A stretch of 64,000 nt of DNA, taken from contig BTPG01000003.1 in assembly GCA_036245525.1 (NCBI GenBank), forward strand, positions 191,562,164-191,626,163, in the 5' to 3' direction. Made by a program: the position numbers and the translations under genes. The notes under the pieces were generated by a model, which saw only the letters and a program-made list of their open reading frames with translations, did not search any database and was not told the DNA's origin. This document shows positions 31,444 to 43,094 of the stretch, piece after piece; positions within the stretch are counted from its first letter, which is position 1, and every line of letters starts with the position of its first letter. The stretch is from Semisulcospira habei (Eukaryota > Mollusca > Gastropoda > Semisulcospiridae).

Positions 31444-31608
31444 TTAACCCTTTTCATCCTGACACACAATTGCTTGAAATACATTCTGGCACCACCCTTG
31501 AACTAAAACTTAATGGTGCCCGATCCATCTCAGTCCTAATCTGTAATAAAACCTTCATAAGACAATAAGCAAATTTTAGAAATTCAGCATTAGGATGTAA
31601 TGGGTTAA
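31444..31608. mobile_element. TTAA MITE, decayed P1 relative
   Basis: TTAACCCTTTTCATCCTGACAC...TAGGATGTAATGGGTTAA, TTAA at 31444-31447 and 31605-31608. One arm of the hairpin (CACCCTTGAACTA...CGATCCATCTC) remains; the other is gone. Confidence 0.6.
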
Positions 31609-31954
31609 ACGCTACTCGCTGAAAACCTCACTCAGTTCTGACCACAGTCTGAACCGCCGGACACACGCCGCTGCGTGCCGATTCAGTTCTGGGTACATTG
31701 ACCCGATACTGATGGCCGGTCAAAATGCAAAGAGGTACATTTACGAATGAAATCACCGAACTCTACCCTATCAGCTGTCTTACTAGATGAATCCTTGAGT
31801 GGCAAGCCACACTGACTAGCTTTTAATTATCCCTTCCACTTGAGCACGGCTAATTGATTAGGCCTACTTGCGGGACGGCGATGGGCGATGGACGAGTAAA
31901 CAGCTGTTGCACTGATTGACCATCGGAAATGTGTAACCTGTGATCTATCTCCGC

Positions 31955-32675
31955 CACGGCCCAGGCATGTTATTTCCACCTCCGCCGCATCAGTCAGATC
32001 AGAAAATACCTCACTACCGAAGCTGCCACCAAACTCGCTGTCTCTCTCATCTTATCTCGCATCGACTACTGCAACTCTCTCCTTTCCGGCCTTCCTCACT
32101 CTACCACTCTCACTCTTCAGCGCGTTCAGAACAATGCTGTCCGCCTCGTCCTCAGAAAGAAAAAATCAGACCACATCACTCCCCTGCTCAAGCTCCTTCA
32201 CTGGCTCCCCATCCCCCAACGCATCCAATACAAGATTCTGTCTCTCTGCTACAAATCCCTGAACAACTACGCTCCTACCTATCTCTCCAACTTACTTCAC
32301 CCCTACACTCCTTCCCGCTCCGCCTCCGACCCTCTCCGCCTCCTCATCCCCCGCACCAAACCCAGCACTTTCGGACCCCGCTCCTTCTCCGTCTACGGTC
32401 CATCCACCTGAAACACCCTCCCACTCTCTCTCCGTCAGAAACACTCTCCTCCTTCCAGTCCGCCCTCAAAACTCACCTCTTTCAACAGTTCTAGCACTAT
32501 ATCACCACACTCCCCACCCCAAGCTGACCGTCGTAATGTATTTTCAGTATTTGTGGCACGTGAGTCATTGTCTAAAGCGTGCGCATGCGTGTGCGAGTGC
32601 GCGCTTAGAGTTATAATTATTATAAGATAAGCGCATTATAAATACCGTAATTAATATTATTATTATCGGCTAAAG
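31955..32675 (+). mobile_element. CR1/L2-like LINE, 3' fragment
   Basis: Encodes the RT C-terminal region (YFHLRRISQIRKYL, SRIDYCNSLLSGLP, RVQNNAVRLVL, HWLPIPQRIQYK) with an in-frame TGA near 32411 and no upstream RT, then a 3' UTR ending AAGATAAGCGCATTATAAA plus (ATT)n, the usual tail of this group. A second copy lies at 54835-55735 on the minus strand. 5' truncation fits target-primed insertion. Confidence 0.82.
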
Positions 32676-32889
32676 AAAAACACTCGTAAATGAAGCCAAG
32701 AGGCATAGATTCTCACCCGCCCCCCGTTTTCTGAAAGACTGAGACTCAAGCCGCTTCTTGCCAGTGGCCACTGCGTTTCTGTGTGCATCAGTCGGTCACG
32801 GTCTGTCCTTGCGTCACAATTATTAAGCGGTTATCCCACTCTTCAACGATCGTTACAGCAGATACACCATGTTTCTTAATTGTTGCTGT

Positions 32890-33172
32890 AGTGCACATTT
32901 CTCACATTGTGAGAAAACGCAAACTGAAGTGGTATGGGCATGTCACGCGTTCAGCAGGGCTTGCCAAAACAATCCTGCAAGGCACTGTGCAAGGAGGACG
33001 AAGGAGAGGAAGACAGAGGAAAAGATGGGAGGACAATATCTCAGAGTGGACAGGACTGAAGCTGGGCGATACGCTGAGAATGGCAGAGAACAGAGAGGAA
33101 TGGAGGGAGCTGGTTGCCAAGTCATCAGTGGTGCCCCAACGGTCGACAAGACTACGGGATATAGATAGATAG
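32890..33172 (+). mobile_element. LINE 3' fragment (RT C-terminus)
   Basis: Encodes VRKRKLKWYGHVTRS, then QGGRRRGRQRKRWEDN, EWTGL and a Ser/Arg-rich end before a TAG, followed by a short (GATA)n run. W-GHV-R and GRRRGR-RKRW are the usual C-terminal signature of RTE-like RT proteins. Only the last 90 codons are present. The family differs from the LINE at 1320 and the one at 33885. Confidence 0.7.
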
Positions 33173-33884
33173 TGCACATCACATTTTGACTCGAGCATGG
33201 GGAAAGAGATGGGTAGCGTGGAGGTTGCGGTGACGGTTGTCAGAGCGTACGGTTCCAAATAATGCCGCACAGATGCCCTTACTACACATAGGCCCAAGCA
33301 TGACTGATTTCGCTGCAGTCTCTTGTGATGAAGCTCTATGCTTGTGCATAGTGCTCGCACAGTAGGATTAGTACGGTACGGTTTCTGTTAACGGTTTGTT
33401 GGTGCCAATAGTCCGTGTGGCACTCGACGCACGGGAAATCTGTAAGACATGGTTAGCACGGGATTTTTAGTGAGTTCTGTTTAGTGAGTTCTAGGCGGAA
33501 GCTGTGACTGTCAGAGGTCTAGATCGGTAGTGCGGGCTGTCTTGTCGTATGGAACGGTTGTGTTTGAGTTACCTAGCCCGCATTCCAAGACTCTGAAGCC
33601 TAGATTTCAGGTATGTTTCTATAAACGTAGTATTGATAGTTGTTTAGTTAAAGACAGTATGCGTGGTAAGATTAATGTGGTTGTATAGCGGTGTTCCGGT
33701 TTGGTTTAGTTATAGTATGTTTAGAATTCGGTGAAGTAACCGGTGTTTTTGTATACAGTTGTTTACCGAGTTAGATGACTAAAGGAATATGAAGTGTGTA
33801 TGTCTAAGCCGCTATGAAGATAGTACGTGGTTGGCTAAGCATAGTCTTTTCCAGTGTATAGAGTAATGTATAGCAAGAGTGTTA
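33173..33884. other. Gene-free stretch
   Basis: No gene or clear repeat seen between the LINE fragment and the following LINE; A/T- and GTTTAG-rich sequence. Confidence 0.4.
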
Positions 33885-36167
33885 GGCTATGCAGAAGTCT
33901 TGGGTTTCGCCAGAAAGAAGAACAAAGACTGGTTTGACGAAAACGATGTAGAGATCCAGGAACACCTAGCAAAAAAAAAGAGCCGCCCATCAGGCCCACC
34001 TAGCCCAGCCTTCCTGCCCTGTGAAGAAGTCTGCCTTCCGCCTCGTCTGCAGCAGTCTCCAGCGCAAGCTCAGAGATCTCCAGAATGAGTGGTGGACCAG
34101 ACTTGCACAGAGGACCCAGCTTTGCGCTGACAATGGTGACTACAGGGGCTTCTACGAAGCACTGAAAGCAGTGTATGGCCCCAGGCACCTGGTACAAAGT
34201 CCTCTGCGAAGCGCGAATGGCCAGGCACTCCTCACAAATAATACCTCCATCTTGAACCGCTGGTCGGAATACTTTCAGAGCCTCTTCAGCGCTGAGCGCA
34301 CTGTTCAAGAAGCAGTCGTCCTACAAATCCCACACCTCCCAGTAAAGGTTGAATTGGACGAACCGCCCACCGCTGAAGAGACCCTCACAGCCATCCACCA
34401 GCTCAAGAGTGGCAAAGCAGCAGGCATTGATGGAATACCGCCAGAGATCTGGAAACATGGAGGCACAGCACTGCACAACAAGCTCCATGACCTCTTTCTC
34501 TGCTGCTGGGAGGAAGGAACACTACCAAAAGATCTGCTGCTGGGAGGAAGGAACACTACCAAAAGATCTCCGTGATGCAGTCGTTATCACCCTGTACAAG
34601 AACAAAGGCGAGAAGTCTGACTGTTCTAACTATCGGGGAATTACCCTGCTGTCCATTGCTGGGAAAATCCTTGCAAGGCTGCTCCTGAACCGGCTGGTAC
34701 CTGCCATCGCTGAAGACCAACTCCCAGAGGGCCAGTGTGGCTTCAGAGCAAACAGGAGCACCACCGATATGGTCTTTGTGCTGAGACAGCTACAGGAGAA
34801 GTGCCGCGAGCAGAACAAAGGGCTGTACGTAACATTTGTCGACCTAACAAAAGCGTTCGACACTGTGAGCAGGCAAGGCATGTGGCAGATCCTGGAGCGA
34901 CTTGGCTGTCCCCCAAAGTTCCTCAACATGATTGTCCAGCTACACGAGGACCAGCAAGGCCAGGTCAGACTCAACAATAACCTCTCAGAACCATTCCCTA
35001 TTCTCAACGGCGTAAAGCAGGGCTGCGTGCTGGCACCGACCCTCTTCACCATCTTTTTTAGCATGATGTTGAAGCAGGCCACAGTGGACCTCGATGATGA
35101 CGATGCAGTGTACATCAGGTATCGTCTCGATGACAGCCTGTTCAACCTCAGACGACTGCAGGCCCACACGAAAACCCTAGACCAACTGATTCGTGAGCTG
35201 CTTTTTGCTGATGATGCTGCCCTCGTCGCACACACAGAGAGAGCCCTGCAGCGCATCACGTCTTGCTTCGCAGATGCTGCCCAGCTCTTTGGACTCAAGG
35301 TCAGTCTGAAAAAGACAGAAGTCCTCCATCAGCCGGCACCCAAGACAGTGTATCGCCCTCCTCACATCACCATTGGCGAGTCTGAACTAAAGTCAGTGCA
35401 CCAGTTTACCTACCTTGGCTGCATTATCACGTCGGACGCCAAGCTGGACAAAGAGCTTGACAGCAGGCTGGCAAAAGCGAACAGCGCTTTCGGGCGACTT
35501 TTCAAGCGGGTGTGGCACAATCAACAGCTGAAAACAGGCACCAAGATCAGCGTGTACAGAGCTGTGGTCCTCACCACCCTGCTGTATGGGTTCCGAGTCC
35601 TGGGCCCTCTACCGCAGCCAACTACGACTCCTCGAACGCTTCCACCAGCGCTGCCTGCGTACCATCCTGGGCATTCACTGGAGTGACTGTGTCACCAACG
35701 TCGAGGTCCTTGAACAGGCTGAAACTGTGAGCATCGAGGCTTTGCTGCTGCGGACACAGCTCCGCTGGGCGGGGCATGTCTCCAGGATGGAGGATCATCG
35801 CCTACCAAAGATCACCCTGTTCGGCGAGCTTGCTACTGGACACCGTGACAGAGGGGCACCAAAGAAGAGATACAAAGACTGTCTCAAGAAGTCACTTAGT
35901 GCCTGCCAAATCGACCACCACCAGTGGTCTTCGCTTGCTGCGGACCGTGACACCTGGCGCTCCACCATTTACAAGGCAGCTGTCTCCTTTGAGGACTCTC
36001 ACAGAGCTAGCCTTAAGAACAAGCGGCTCAGGAGAAAAAACAGAGATGCCGCAACTCAGAACCCTGGCCATACCTTCCCCTGCAGCCACTGCGGTCGAAC
36101 CTGCCTGTCTCGGATTGGCCTCCGCAGCCACGAACAAGCCTGCAGACGTCGTGGTCAACTCCTATAA
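33885..36167 (+). pseudogene. RTE-like LINE, 5' truncated, reverse transcriptase broken
   Basis: The endonuclease is absent. RT motifs: SGKAAGIDGIPPE (34408), FVDLTKAFDTVSR (about 34838), GVKQGCVLAPTLF (about 35009), FADD near 35204, YLGCIITSD (about 35410), RWAGHVSRME (about 35767). The C-terminus adds a zinc-finger-like C-x2-C-x12-H (CSHCGRTC...H, about 36080-36130). Three frame lesions: an A9 run at 33971-33979, a 34-bp direct duplication at 34502-34535/34536-34569, and a one-base change near 35588. Apart from these, the sequence has no internal stop, which suggests recent decay. Confidence 0.88.
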
Positions 36168-36170
36168 AAT

Positions 36171-37289
36171 CTTCGTTCGCGAAGTCAAGCCAAGAGAGGC
36201 TATAGTCTGTTTCAAGATAGTGACAGAGATATGGGGGTGATACGAAATTAGTTTATGAAGCACGTGTGTGTGTGAATGAACGTGTGAGTTATTTGTATAT
36301 CAGCCATGTTACGTGACGTTTCTCATTGATCCAATATGTTGTGTGTTTAGCAAGTGTTACGTTGGGACTTTTGTTGTCTATTCAGAGTTCTTGTAACAAG
36401 AGTGGAAACTGAGACGGACGCCGAGTCGCAGGTGGGACCTACGTGAGGTCATCCCTCCAGCTCTTCTGAGAGTGAGTCTGACTGGGAACCAAGACACCCA
36501 AGTCCAAGCGAGAACTGTGTACCGTACGAGAACAAGGACGTCCGTGCCCAGAGAGACAGGACGGCAATAAGCGTACGACGAAGGACTTAAACACGTGAGA
36601 AGGACCAACGTAACCAGGCAACAAGATCAAACAGGTTGGAGGCAATGTGAGACTAAGACCTAACCTGGCAAAGATATTGTGATACGTGTGTGGTGTGATA
36701 ATAGAACAGTGTATATAGTTGATAATCATTTAAGTCGTTCTTTTCATTTATAGTGTATAAAGGTTACTTTAGAAAGGGAGCCCGTGTGTTGTGTTTTACC
36801 GCATGAATGCGCCCGTCTGAGTCAGTGGCGGTGTATGCGTCTGTTGCGTGAGAGTCTGTGCGTACGACTGTGGGCAAGTCTGCGTGCGTTACACTCTTAT
36901 AAAGATACGTAATGTCTAAAACCTTCAGACGTTTTGTGCGTGCCGTACTGTAGAATTGCTACAACAATCTCAGCTGAAACTTGCGTAACTTGTGTTGTCA
37001 CTGTATGACATAATTATATGGGTGTCACACACACACTGACACACACACTGACACTGACGTACATTGAAAACAAAATTTCTGTGGATAAATATATATTTAA
37101 TCATTGAATGATATAGTCAAAGAAAAGAAATAACGAACAAACAAATACAATAGTTACTTACATAAACAAATCAACGAGCCAGTGATCTGACTAGTACCAA
37201 AGGCGCTGGGCGGTGGTTTGCTTTACAGTCGGAACAATCAGTTGTGGCTGACTGGCTTTATTTTGTGAAGTGAAACGAACGAACGAACG
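36171..37289. other. Gene-free stretch
   Basis: Likely begins with the 3' UTR of the preceding LINE. Rich in GTGTG and CGTGTG motifs. No coding region or hairpin recognised. Confidence 0.4.
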
Positions 37290-37455
37290 TTCCATAGGCG
37301 CCTAACGAGTGCGTGTTGATACGAAACTGCGAGTCTACCCCCGTACGCGCGCACAGGGCAAACGGGTTTGTAGTATTATGTGGGCGATGCGCGCGCGTGA
37401 GGGGCAGACTCTCAGGTATGCATATCAACATGCACTCGCCAAGTGCCTATGGAAC
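37290..37455. repeat. Foldback element P14
   Basis: Arms of about 60 bases, CGTTCCATAGGCGCC...GAGTGCGTGTTGATA at 37290 and its diverged complement ending at 37455, around a GC-rich centre. Single copy in the window. Confidence 0.6.
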
Positions 37456-37799
37456 AAACGATCGCATGAATGAATGAAGGAATAAACGAATGAATAAATG
37501 AAATATTAAGAAAACACGACATGTTCATTTTATCAATTACAATGTAATAACAATTCATGTCAAGGCAACTGACAATATTAACATTCAGAAAATTATCAAC
37601 AGGCACAGACATATGAATTTAAAACTAAATTATAACAGTGCAATTAAGTAATCCACACGGGTTGTTTCCCTTGATTCGCTGCCGTCGATTAGAGGTAGTG
37701 AATCGCGGCAGACAACCAGTGTGTATATACGTGTTGTATGCCACGTTTATAACCCTGTACACTGGCCTGATACAGTGACTTCTCGCCTACACCACTTTT

Positions 37800-37835
37800 A
37801 TGACGTCATGCTCAGTATACTGAGCATGAAGTCAT
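37800..37835. repeat. Short palindrome
   Basis: ATGACGTCATGCTCAGTATA with its complement TGAGCATGAAGTCAT: arms of about 17 bases, one mismatch. No other copies seen. Confidence 0.55.
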
Positions 37836-37845
37836 AACTGGGTTT

Positions 37846-37909
37846 TGCTCAGCGATTTTGGACCTTACGGCTGTCACCGTAAGGTCCAAAAATCACAGAC
37901 CAGAACAGA
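37846..37909. repeat. Palindrome family P5, copy 2
   Basis: TTTTGGACCTTACGG/ CCGTAAGGTCCAAAA stem with CACAGACCAG at one end only; the other end is CTCAGCGA. Confidence 0.65.
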
Positions 37910-38043
37910 CTAAACTGTACACGGGCCTTTATTAAGCACCTTTTTATAAAGTTGATAGAGCTCATACAATTAGGCACTACCCATGCTGCAGAGGCAGGAG
38001 AGTATCAGTACTGACGTGATACGCCAAATCGTACATGTTTATA

Positions 38044-38112
38044 TGTGCTGGTCTGTGAATTGGCCCTTAGGACCACACGCCATACGGCTCAAAAGCACAG
38101 ACCAGCACACAC
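38044..38112. repeat. Palindrome family P5, copy 3
   Basis: Complete termini TGTGCTGGTCTGTGA/ CACAGACCAGCACACA around a diverged stem. 135 bp from copy 2. Confidence 0.65.
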
Positions 38113-38411
38113 TGAATATTCTGCTGTGTTGCCTTGAAATTTGTTCTGAAACCTCTGTATATTTATTTGTTCAAACATAATCCAGACTCCGCAGGAGGGA
38201 AAAAGTGTGCCTTTGTCACAGACGGTCAAATGCATTAGTGATAGCAAAAATCGTGCGTAGGATCTTTGGTGATAGTTAATTATGTGTGGTCCTCTAGGGT
38301 GCCAGCGTAGGTTTATAGAGTAGAGTTTAATGGTTTCGTCATTATTTGATTTATGTGCCCAAAAATATAACACAAATACTCACGTACCAGCAACATCATC
38401 AGTGACGGGAG

Positions 38412-38502
38412 TTAACCCTCTGGTCGTCAGTAGCGCTTTTTGTCGATGTGATTCTTGCAGGAATCACTCGAGAAAAGGCGCTACTGACAGTAAACGGGTT
38501 AA
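38412..38502. mobile_element. TTAA palindromic MITE, family P6, copy 2
   Basis: TTAACCCTC...GGGTTAA with TTAA at 38412-38415 and 38499-38502; arms GTCAGTAGCGCTTTTT-TCG around CTTGCAGGAATC. Homologous to the copy in ACTR8 intron 4. Confidence 0.78.
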
Positions 38503-39000
38503 GATAACTGACCGCAGCTCTAAAAATATACCTTCAGTCGACACTTTCGATCAGCAAAACACATTGTCTTGTTCGTATGTCGTTTTATAACACAAAAATC
38601 AGTAAATTCGGTTGTAATGGTTTTTCTAAGCGCGTTTCTTTCTTCGCTGGGATTTTTTTCGGCTGGTCCAACAATAACAACTAGAAACGCCTGCAAAACC
38701 TAGCAGAAGACAGTCAGTTTGCTGCTGGATTCAACGAAGGCGTTACAAACGGCAATGAAGGACAAGCACTTTCAGCCGGGTGGCGTAAAAACCTGTTCAA
38801 TTTTTTTCCCACAGTGCCCAGCTTGGTGATAAGTCAGAAATGTTTAACTTTGTATGTTGTTGCCGTTATCGTTGTTTTCGTTGCGTAGCAGTTGATGGCT
38901 TTAAAAAAAATCTTTTAAATTATTATTATTCTTATTGATTTAAATGAAACACAACGTGGCCAAGTGGCATATTAAGACTGCAAAAGACGAGTGTGTAACC

Positions 39001-39096
39001 CCCCCCCCCCCCACCCCCCCCCCCCAAAAAAAAAATAAATAAATAAAATAAATATAAAAAATTAAATAAAAATAAAAATAAAAAATAAATTAAAAT

Positions 39097-39128
<32 letters not shown>
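39001..39128. repeat. Poly-C then A/T-rich low complexity
   Basis: Poly-C/CACC run at 39001-39024, then A-rich and TAAA-rich sequence ending in about 25 A. It lies just downstream of the USP stop codon. Confidence 0.7.
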
Positions 39129-39129
<1 letters not shown>

Positions 39130-39209
39130 ACGTTGAAACCATCAAATTCCAACAACCAAACATGTGCGTCTGATTTTTCAATGAAGTCATAACAAACGAC
39201 GTCATAGTC

Positions 39210-39434
39210 CTATTGGTGCTTGTCATGATGGTGGTGGTCATCCTTGTGACGACACACAAGGACAGGCACGTGTGCGTGGTGCAGAATGTAGTCGCTGACG
39301 GAGCCGAGGAGAGTGCGCCTGACGGTTCCCATGCCCCTGGTGCCGGTGACTATGCACATGGCGCCCTCCGATTCCGCTGCCTTCACTATGGCGTGGCCCG
39401 CCTCTCCTGTCAGGCGGAGCAACTTGCCACGTAC
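39210..39434 (-). CDS. Universal stress protein, last exon (exon 4)
   Basis: USP-domain proteins are small alpha/beta nucleotide-binding proteins of the UspA fold, soluble, linked to stress tolerance and expanded in molluscs. The exon encodes 74 residues and a TAG stop: [20 protein letters not shown], then the ATP-loop signature [15 protein letters not shown], then [18 protein letters not shown], the canonical last strand. G-x2-G-x8-G-S is present ([15 protein letters not shown]), so ATP-type binding is expected. A tail rich in histidine and aspartate follows. Acceptor CCCCAG at 39435, phase 0 start. Confidence 0.95.
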   Translation of the reverse strand, partial: VRGKLLRLTGEAGHAIVKAAESEGAMCIVTGTRGMGTVRRTLLGSVSDYILHHAHVPVLVCRHKDDHHHHDKHQ

Positions 39435-39489
39435 CTGGGGTCAAGAGAAGCGTGTGTGTTTGAATCCTGGTTCCTGATTTGGACAATTC

Positions 39490-39675
39490 AGTGAGGTTTT
39501 GTTTGAGACGAACGACTCACAACAACGAACGAGAGCGAAATCACGGCGGACTGACAACACTTCAAACATCTCCAAGAGGCATCAGCCCGGATGTCTATGC
39601 CTATGGTACAAGCTGGTTATCGGCCGTGATTTTTTCGCTTCTCGTTCGTTGTTTCAGTCGCTCGTTACAAACGAA
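39490..39675. mobile_element. Foldback element family P9, copy 1
   Basis: Inverted ends GTGAGGTTTTGTTTGAGACG and, reversed, CGCTCGTTACAAACGAAAG; internal CGAACGAGAGCGAAATC / GATTTTTTCGCTTCTCGTTCG. Homologous to 57310-57555. It lies in the USP intron 56 bp from the exon 4 acceptor. Confidence 0.65.
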
Positions 39676-40037
39676 AGCTCCCTATTATGAGTACAGATGC
39701 GTAACCTCTACACACGGGTAGTACTAAATAGCACATATGCCGAAGGGGTATTTTGCTTGAGCATTTATTTAAAAAAAAAAAAAAAACACGCTAAATGTTC
39801 TGAGAAAAGATCAGCATATTCGAATTCTACGTTGTCAAATCAGTAAAATGAGCCTACATTTGGTGGTAAAAAGCCATCGTTTCGCGATTTCACGAAATCA
39901 TGCTACCCGCTAGAGAGTCTCACTTTAAGAGGTGAATAACGACACATCGATCATCCCATGCCTGTGATTAGGAGGACAGTCACTGAGTAAAACCTTACCT
40001 TGCTACACGGACCTTTGTAGACCGGAGGGAGGACAGA

Positions 40038-40090
40038 AGTAACCATTGTACCCCAAAGGCCAAAAGCCTGAGGGGTACAATGGTTAATAT
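40038..40090. repeat. Hairpin beside USP exon 3
   Basis: AACCATTGTACCCC...GGGGTACAATGGTT with AAAGGCCAAAAGCCTGA loop. About 95 bp downstream of the exon 3 donor. Confidence 0.6.
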
Positions 40091-40185
40091 GACCTCTCGT
40101 TGGTGTGCGTATTGTTTCGAACAACACCGAGTAACTTGGCTTATATCATCTGACGTCATTTGACGATGACGCTGACGCAACTTAC

Positions 40186-40292
40186 CCCATGTTGCGTCAG
40201 TTTATCCTTGATCTTGTTGACAATGGCGTTGACCTCCTCCTCTTCCTGCTGAATCATTCGGCTGATCATCGCCGGGTCGGACGACATAATAG
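40186..40292 (-). CDS. Universal stress protein, exon 3
   Basis: Encodes two bases completing a split codon and then 35 residues, IMSSDPAMISRMIQQ followed by an acidic EEEEV helix and IVNKIKDKLTQHG. This is the long second helix of the USP fold. Acceptor TCCACAG, donor GTAAGT at 40185. It starts in phase 1 and ends in phase 0, joining exon 4 as HG-VRGK, the usual place for the short strand before GEAGHAI. Confidence 0.9.
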
Positions 40293-40299
40293 CTGTGGA

Positions 40300-41270
40300 A
40301 AAGCCATTAAAAAAAAAAAAAAGTGACCGCCAAGTGTATACAATAAGTAGTAAAACTGATGTACATAGGCTAGCCAGTGAAAAGTAGAAACAATATGAGG
40401 ATGTCATCCTAAAGTCTACCGTATTGCTTGGAGCTCACATGCGTTTATCTTTTAGGAACATTAAGGGTTGTTCACATTTTTAGGCTTATTATGCTGATCA
40501 TTTTCCCTCCTCTCTAAGCCAACCCTTGATAACACACACGTCGGCGCACACAAATAAATCACGGACCCACGGCGCTTCCCACCATTAGTACGATCTGTGG
40601 GCTCGTCTAGCGACAGGAATCCATCTCCTACTCTAACCCATCCTCTGATCCACACACACTGTCACACAGAAATAAAGACGGACACACGGCGACTCCGGCC
40701 ATTCGTAAGCTCTGTGGTCTGGCGTAGCATAGCTATTCTGAAGAACTTAGCACGAGCAGCGGAATGATGTCACTTCCCACCACGCTGTGTTCATAGTGAC
40801 GACTCAATATTATACGTCACTCATCGCAGTACTAACATTTGACGTATCGGAGAATCAACTTTGCAATTTTCTTGCTGATTTTCACGCCTAGTGCTTACAA
40901 GTCACAATTTGACCTAATCCTACCCCAGGGCTTGAACAAACAACAGGTTATGCAAACACTGTTTATAAAAAAAAAATCATGCGGGTATTAATGAGAAGAT
41001 AGGTTTTTCGTTAAAAAAAATCGAAGTTATGTTAGCTGTTTTAAAAATAACTCCGAAAAAGTGGTGCAGAAAAGTATCTTGATTTTCACACCTAGCGCTT
41101 ACAGGTCACAACTGACATAATCGTACCCCCTTTTGTGAAACGGCCATTTTCTCGCCAATGAGCATCTTAATCCAAAAATCGAGAAAAAAGGTCCCGAGAT
41201 AATTCTTTTAGGGACAATATCTTAAAATTTCAAGTTTGTCCGTCCTCAAACGCGGGCTCTAGTTGCTGTC
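40300..41270. other. USP intron stretch without recognised features
   Basis: Two related segments (40510-40600 and 40620-40700) share CACACAC, AATAAA and ACGGACACACGGCG blocks; otherwise nothing is recognised. Confidence 0.4.
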
Positions 41271-41277
41271 ACATACG

Positions 41278-41328
41278 CGCGCGCGCGCGCGCGCGCGCGC
41301 GTACACACACACACACACACACACACAC
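41278..41328. repeat. (CG)n-(CA)n microsatellite
   Basis: Alternating CG for about 22 bp, then ACAC to about 41328. Confidence 0.9.
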
Positions 41329-41671
41329 GCGGCGCTTTGGCGCCCAAAAGACGTTCTCTAGCAAGGTTTGCGTAGCTAGACGTGACGTAATTTTTATCGT
41401 GTTACTTTTTTGCCAGATTTTCTGCGCCGCACGCCATAAACGTCATGTGTATGCTCCGGAATGCGCTCCGACCCAGTCCCATTTCAAAGTTTACCGTATT
41501 TTTTAAATACGGTAGACAAAAACGTACATAGCCAAGAAAAAAGAAACAAAACAGCATTAACTCACTGTGCCCGAGGTACGAAATACCCACATTTGGAGTA
41601 TCCTCCGAGGACTGCATTACAATTTAGGAGACATGTATGCAACCAAGGGGAATCACAGCCCTGGACAGACA

Positions 41672-41804
41672 ACAGTTAGATCCCCTGCCCCTGATAGGCA
41701 GGGGCAGGGGATCTAACTGTTGTCTGTCCAGCGCTGTGATTCCCCTTGGTTTGCATACAATTCTGCCAGCGCTAGCCTCACCTATCTGGTTTGTGAGTAT
41801 CTAT
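41672..41804. repeat. Palindrome family P7, copy 1
   Basis: Arms of about 45 bases, GGGGAATCACAGC-CTGGACA...GATCCCCTGCCCCTGATAGG, then a tail ending CACCTATCTGGTTTGTGAG. The arms differ by one or two bases. Confidence 0.75.
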
Positions 41805-42053
41805 AACTCGAGGCAAATTTGTATCGTTACATTGTTGTGTAATGTTCTGTGCATCTACTGTGGGAAATAGGGTATTTACCCGACCACATATAGTAGCGCA
41901 CCTTCATGTTTGTGTATGTATGTTTCTCCTGCCCACTTCCTAAGTTCCGGAGAAAGACATGGGTTATATAAGAGACCTGATCCATTCGTTTGAGGATGGA
42001 AATGATCGTCTTATTATATACCTGCGTATTTCTCTGTGGGCTGGCGATTGGGT

Positions 42054-42162
42054 GCCTGATAGGCAGGGGCAGGGGATCTAACTGTTGTCTGTCCAGCGCT
42101 GTGATTCCCCTTGGTTTGCATACAATTCTGCCAGCGCTAGCCTCACCTATCTGGTTTGTGAG
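42054..42162. repeat. Palindrome family P7, copy 2 (right half only)
   Basis: Near-identical to the right arm and tail of copy 1 (41690-41804), beginning TGCCTGATAGGCAGGGGCAG. The left arm is missing. Bases after it, GAATTTAGGAGACA, resemble those before copy 1. A third, shorter tail lies at 46252-46312. Confidence 0.75.
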
Positions 42163-42173
42163 AATTTAGGAGA

Positions 42174-42264
42174 CAGATCGATCATGATAGTTCAAGGGTT
42201 ATATGCGCCAAGCTATTCTGCCTATTCTGCCCCTTGAACTATCATGGTCGAGCCATATCTTGCT
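42174..42264. mobile_element. TTAA palindromic MITE, family P1, copy f
   Basis: CGATCATGATAGTTCAAGGG...CCCTTGAACTATCATGGTCG arms; the centre is rearranged. The P1e-like version (TAGTTC) rather than the P1a-like one (AATTC). Confidence 0.7.
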
Positions 42265-42327
42265 GTGGTGTGTCGCCGGCAAAATGAGTTCAAGTTTTGT
42301 TATCGTTACTTCAAATCGCGCTTTATT

Positions 42328-42542
42328 TTGAACCCCTTCAATGCCGAGAACACGTGAACGTGATCCAACTGCAAGAGACATAGTTCATTGCGAGCCCCTC
42401 GCAGTTGCCGGGACTCATAATGATCTATGCCTCTTGCTGACACCAATTTGAATCCATGTTCCTCAGAGGGCTTGGACTCTTTGGCGCTGAATTGAGGCAT
42501 ATTGCAGAAACAGTCTGCGCCCACTGGCAGTGAAGGGGTTAA
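42328..42542. mobile_element. TTAA palindromic MITE, family P2, complete copy
   Basis: Ends TTGAACCCCTTCAATGCC...GGCAGTGAAGGGGTTAA. Core hairpin 42371-42438, GCAAGAGRCATAG...CTATGCCTCTTGC. Defines the outer ends of family P2, cores of which occur at several other places. Confidence 0.72.
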
Positions 42543-43012
42543 TACTTTTCATAATTCGTTACATTTTCTGCATACAAGATACCTGACGGCAACACCACAC
42601 AAATGCAATTATACGTTATCGATTCAGATGATGAAATATTCAGAAGACAGAAAGTGAACAGTATTTTTTTTTCCCCACATTATTTTCAGGATATCGTCAT
42701 GTCTGTTGCATTTTTGTCGTAATGGAAAAATATCAAAGTATTTGGTTTTTATGAATACATTGCTCGTTGGTTGATGCTCGTGGGAGCGAACAAACAAGAT
42801 AAACTTCATCGATACAAAACACAAAATTGTAGGTGAATATTTTACAAGACATGAAAAAGCCAATCTTGTGTTTGAAAATAGAAAACAATAACAAACAGAA
42901 CACGCTGATTGTTGATATGGCCCATGAGGAATCGAAAACGAACTGCCAGTATGGTTTATTGATTGATGACCTGAAATTATTTCAATTGTCCACAGGCTAC
43001 CAGGTGAGAAAA

Positions 43013-43094
43013 GTCCTCTGGCCCACGACGACCGCAGTGGGCCCGCGCACGGATGTGCGCGGGCCCACTGCGGCCTTTGTGGGCCCAAAGACGT
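43013..43094. repeat. GC-rich palindrome family P4, copy 1
   Basis: GCAGTGGGCCCGCGCAC with its complement about a 3-base centre, outer arms GGCCCACGACG/ TTTGTGGGCCC, then AAGACGTTTTGCTACAGGGG. Other copies: 44411-44484, 49989-50065, 63630-63700. Confidence 0.75.

Noticed and set aside
31940..32494. A 184-codon Ser/Pro/His-rich frame
   Set aside because: It is a shifted frame of the CR1-like RT fragment; the RT translation in the neighbouring frame is the meaningful one. The same holds for 54879-55565.
43013..43094. GC-rich hairpin as a transcription terminator
   Set aside because: Bacterial-type termination does not apply in this eukaryotic sequence, and the hairpin is a dispersed repeat.
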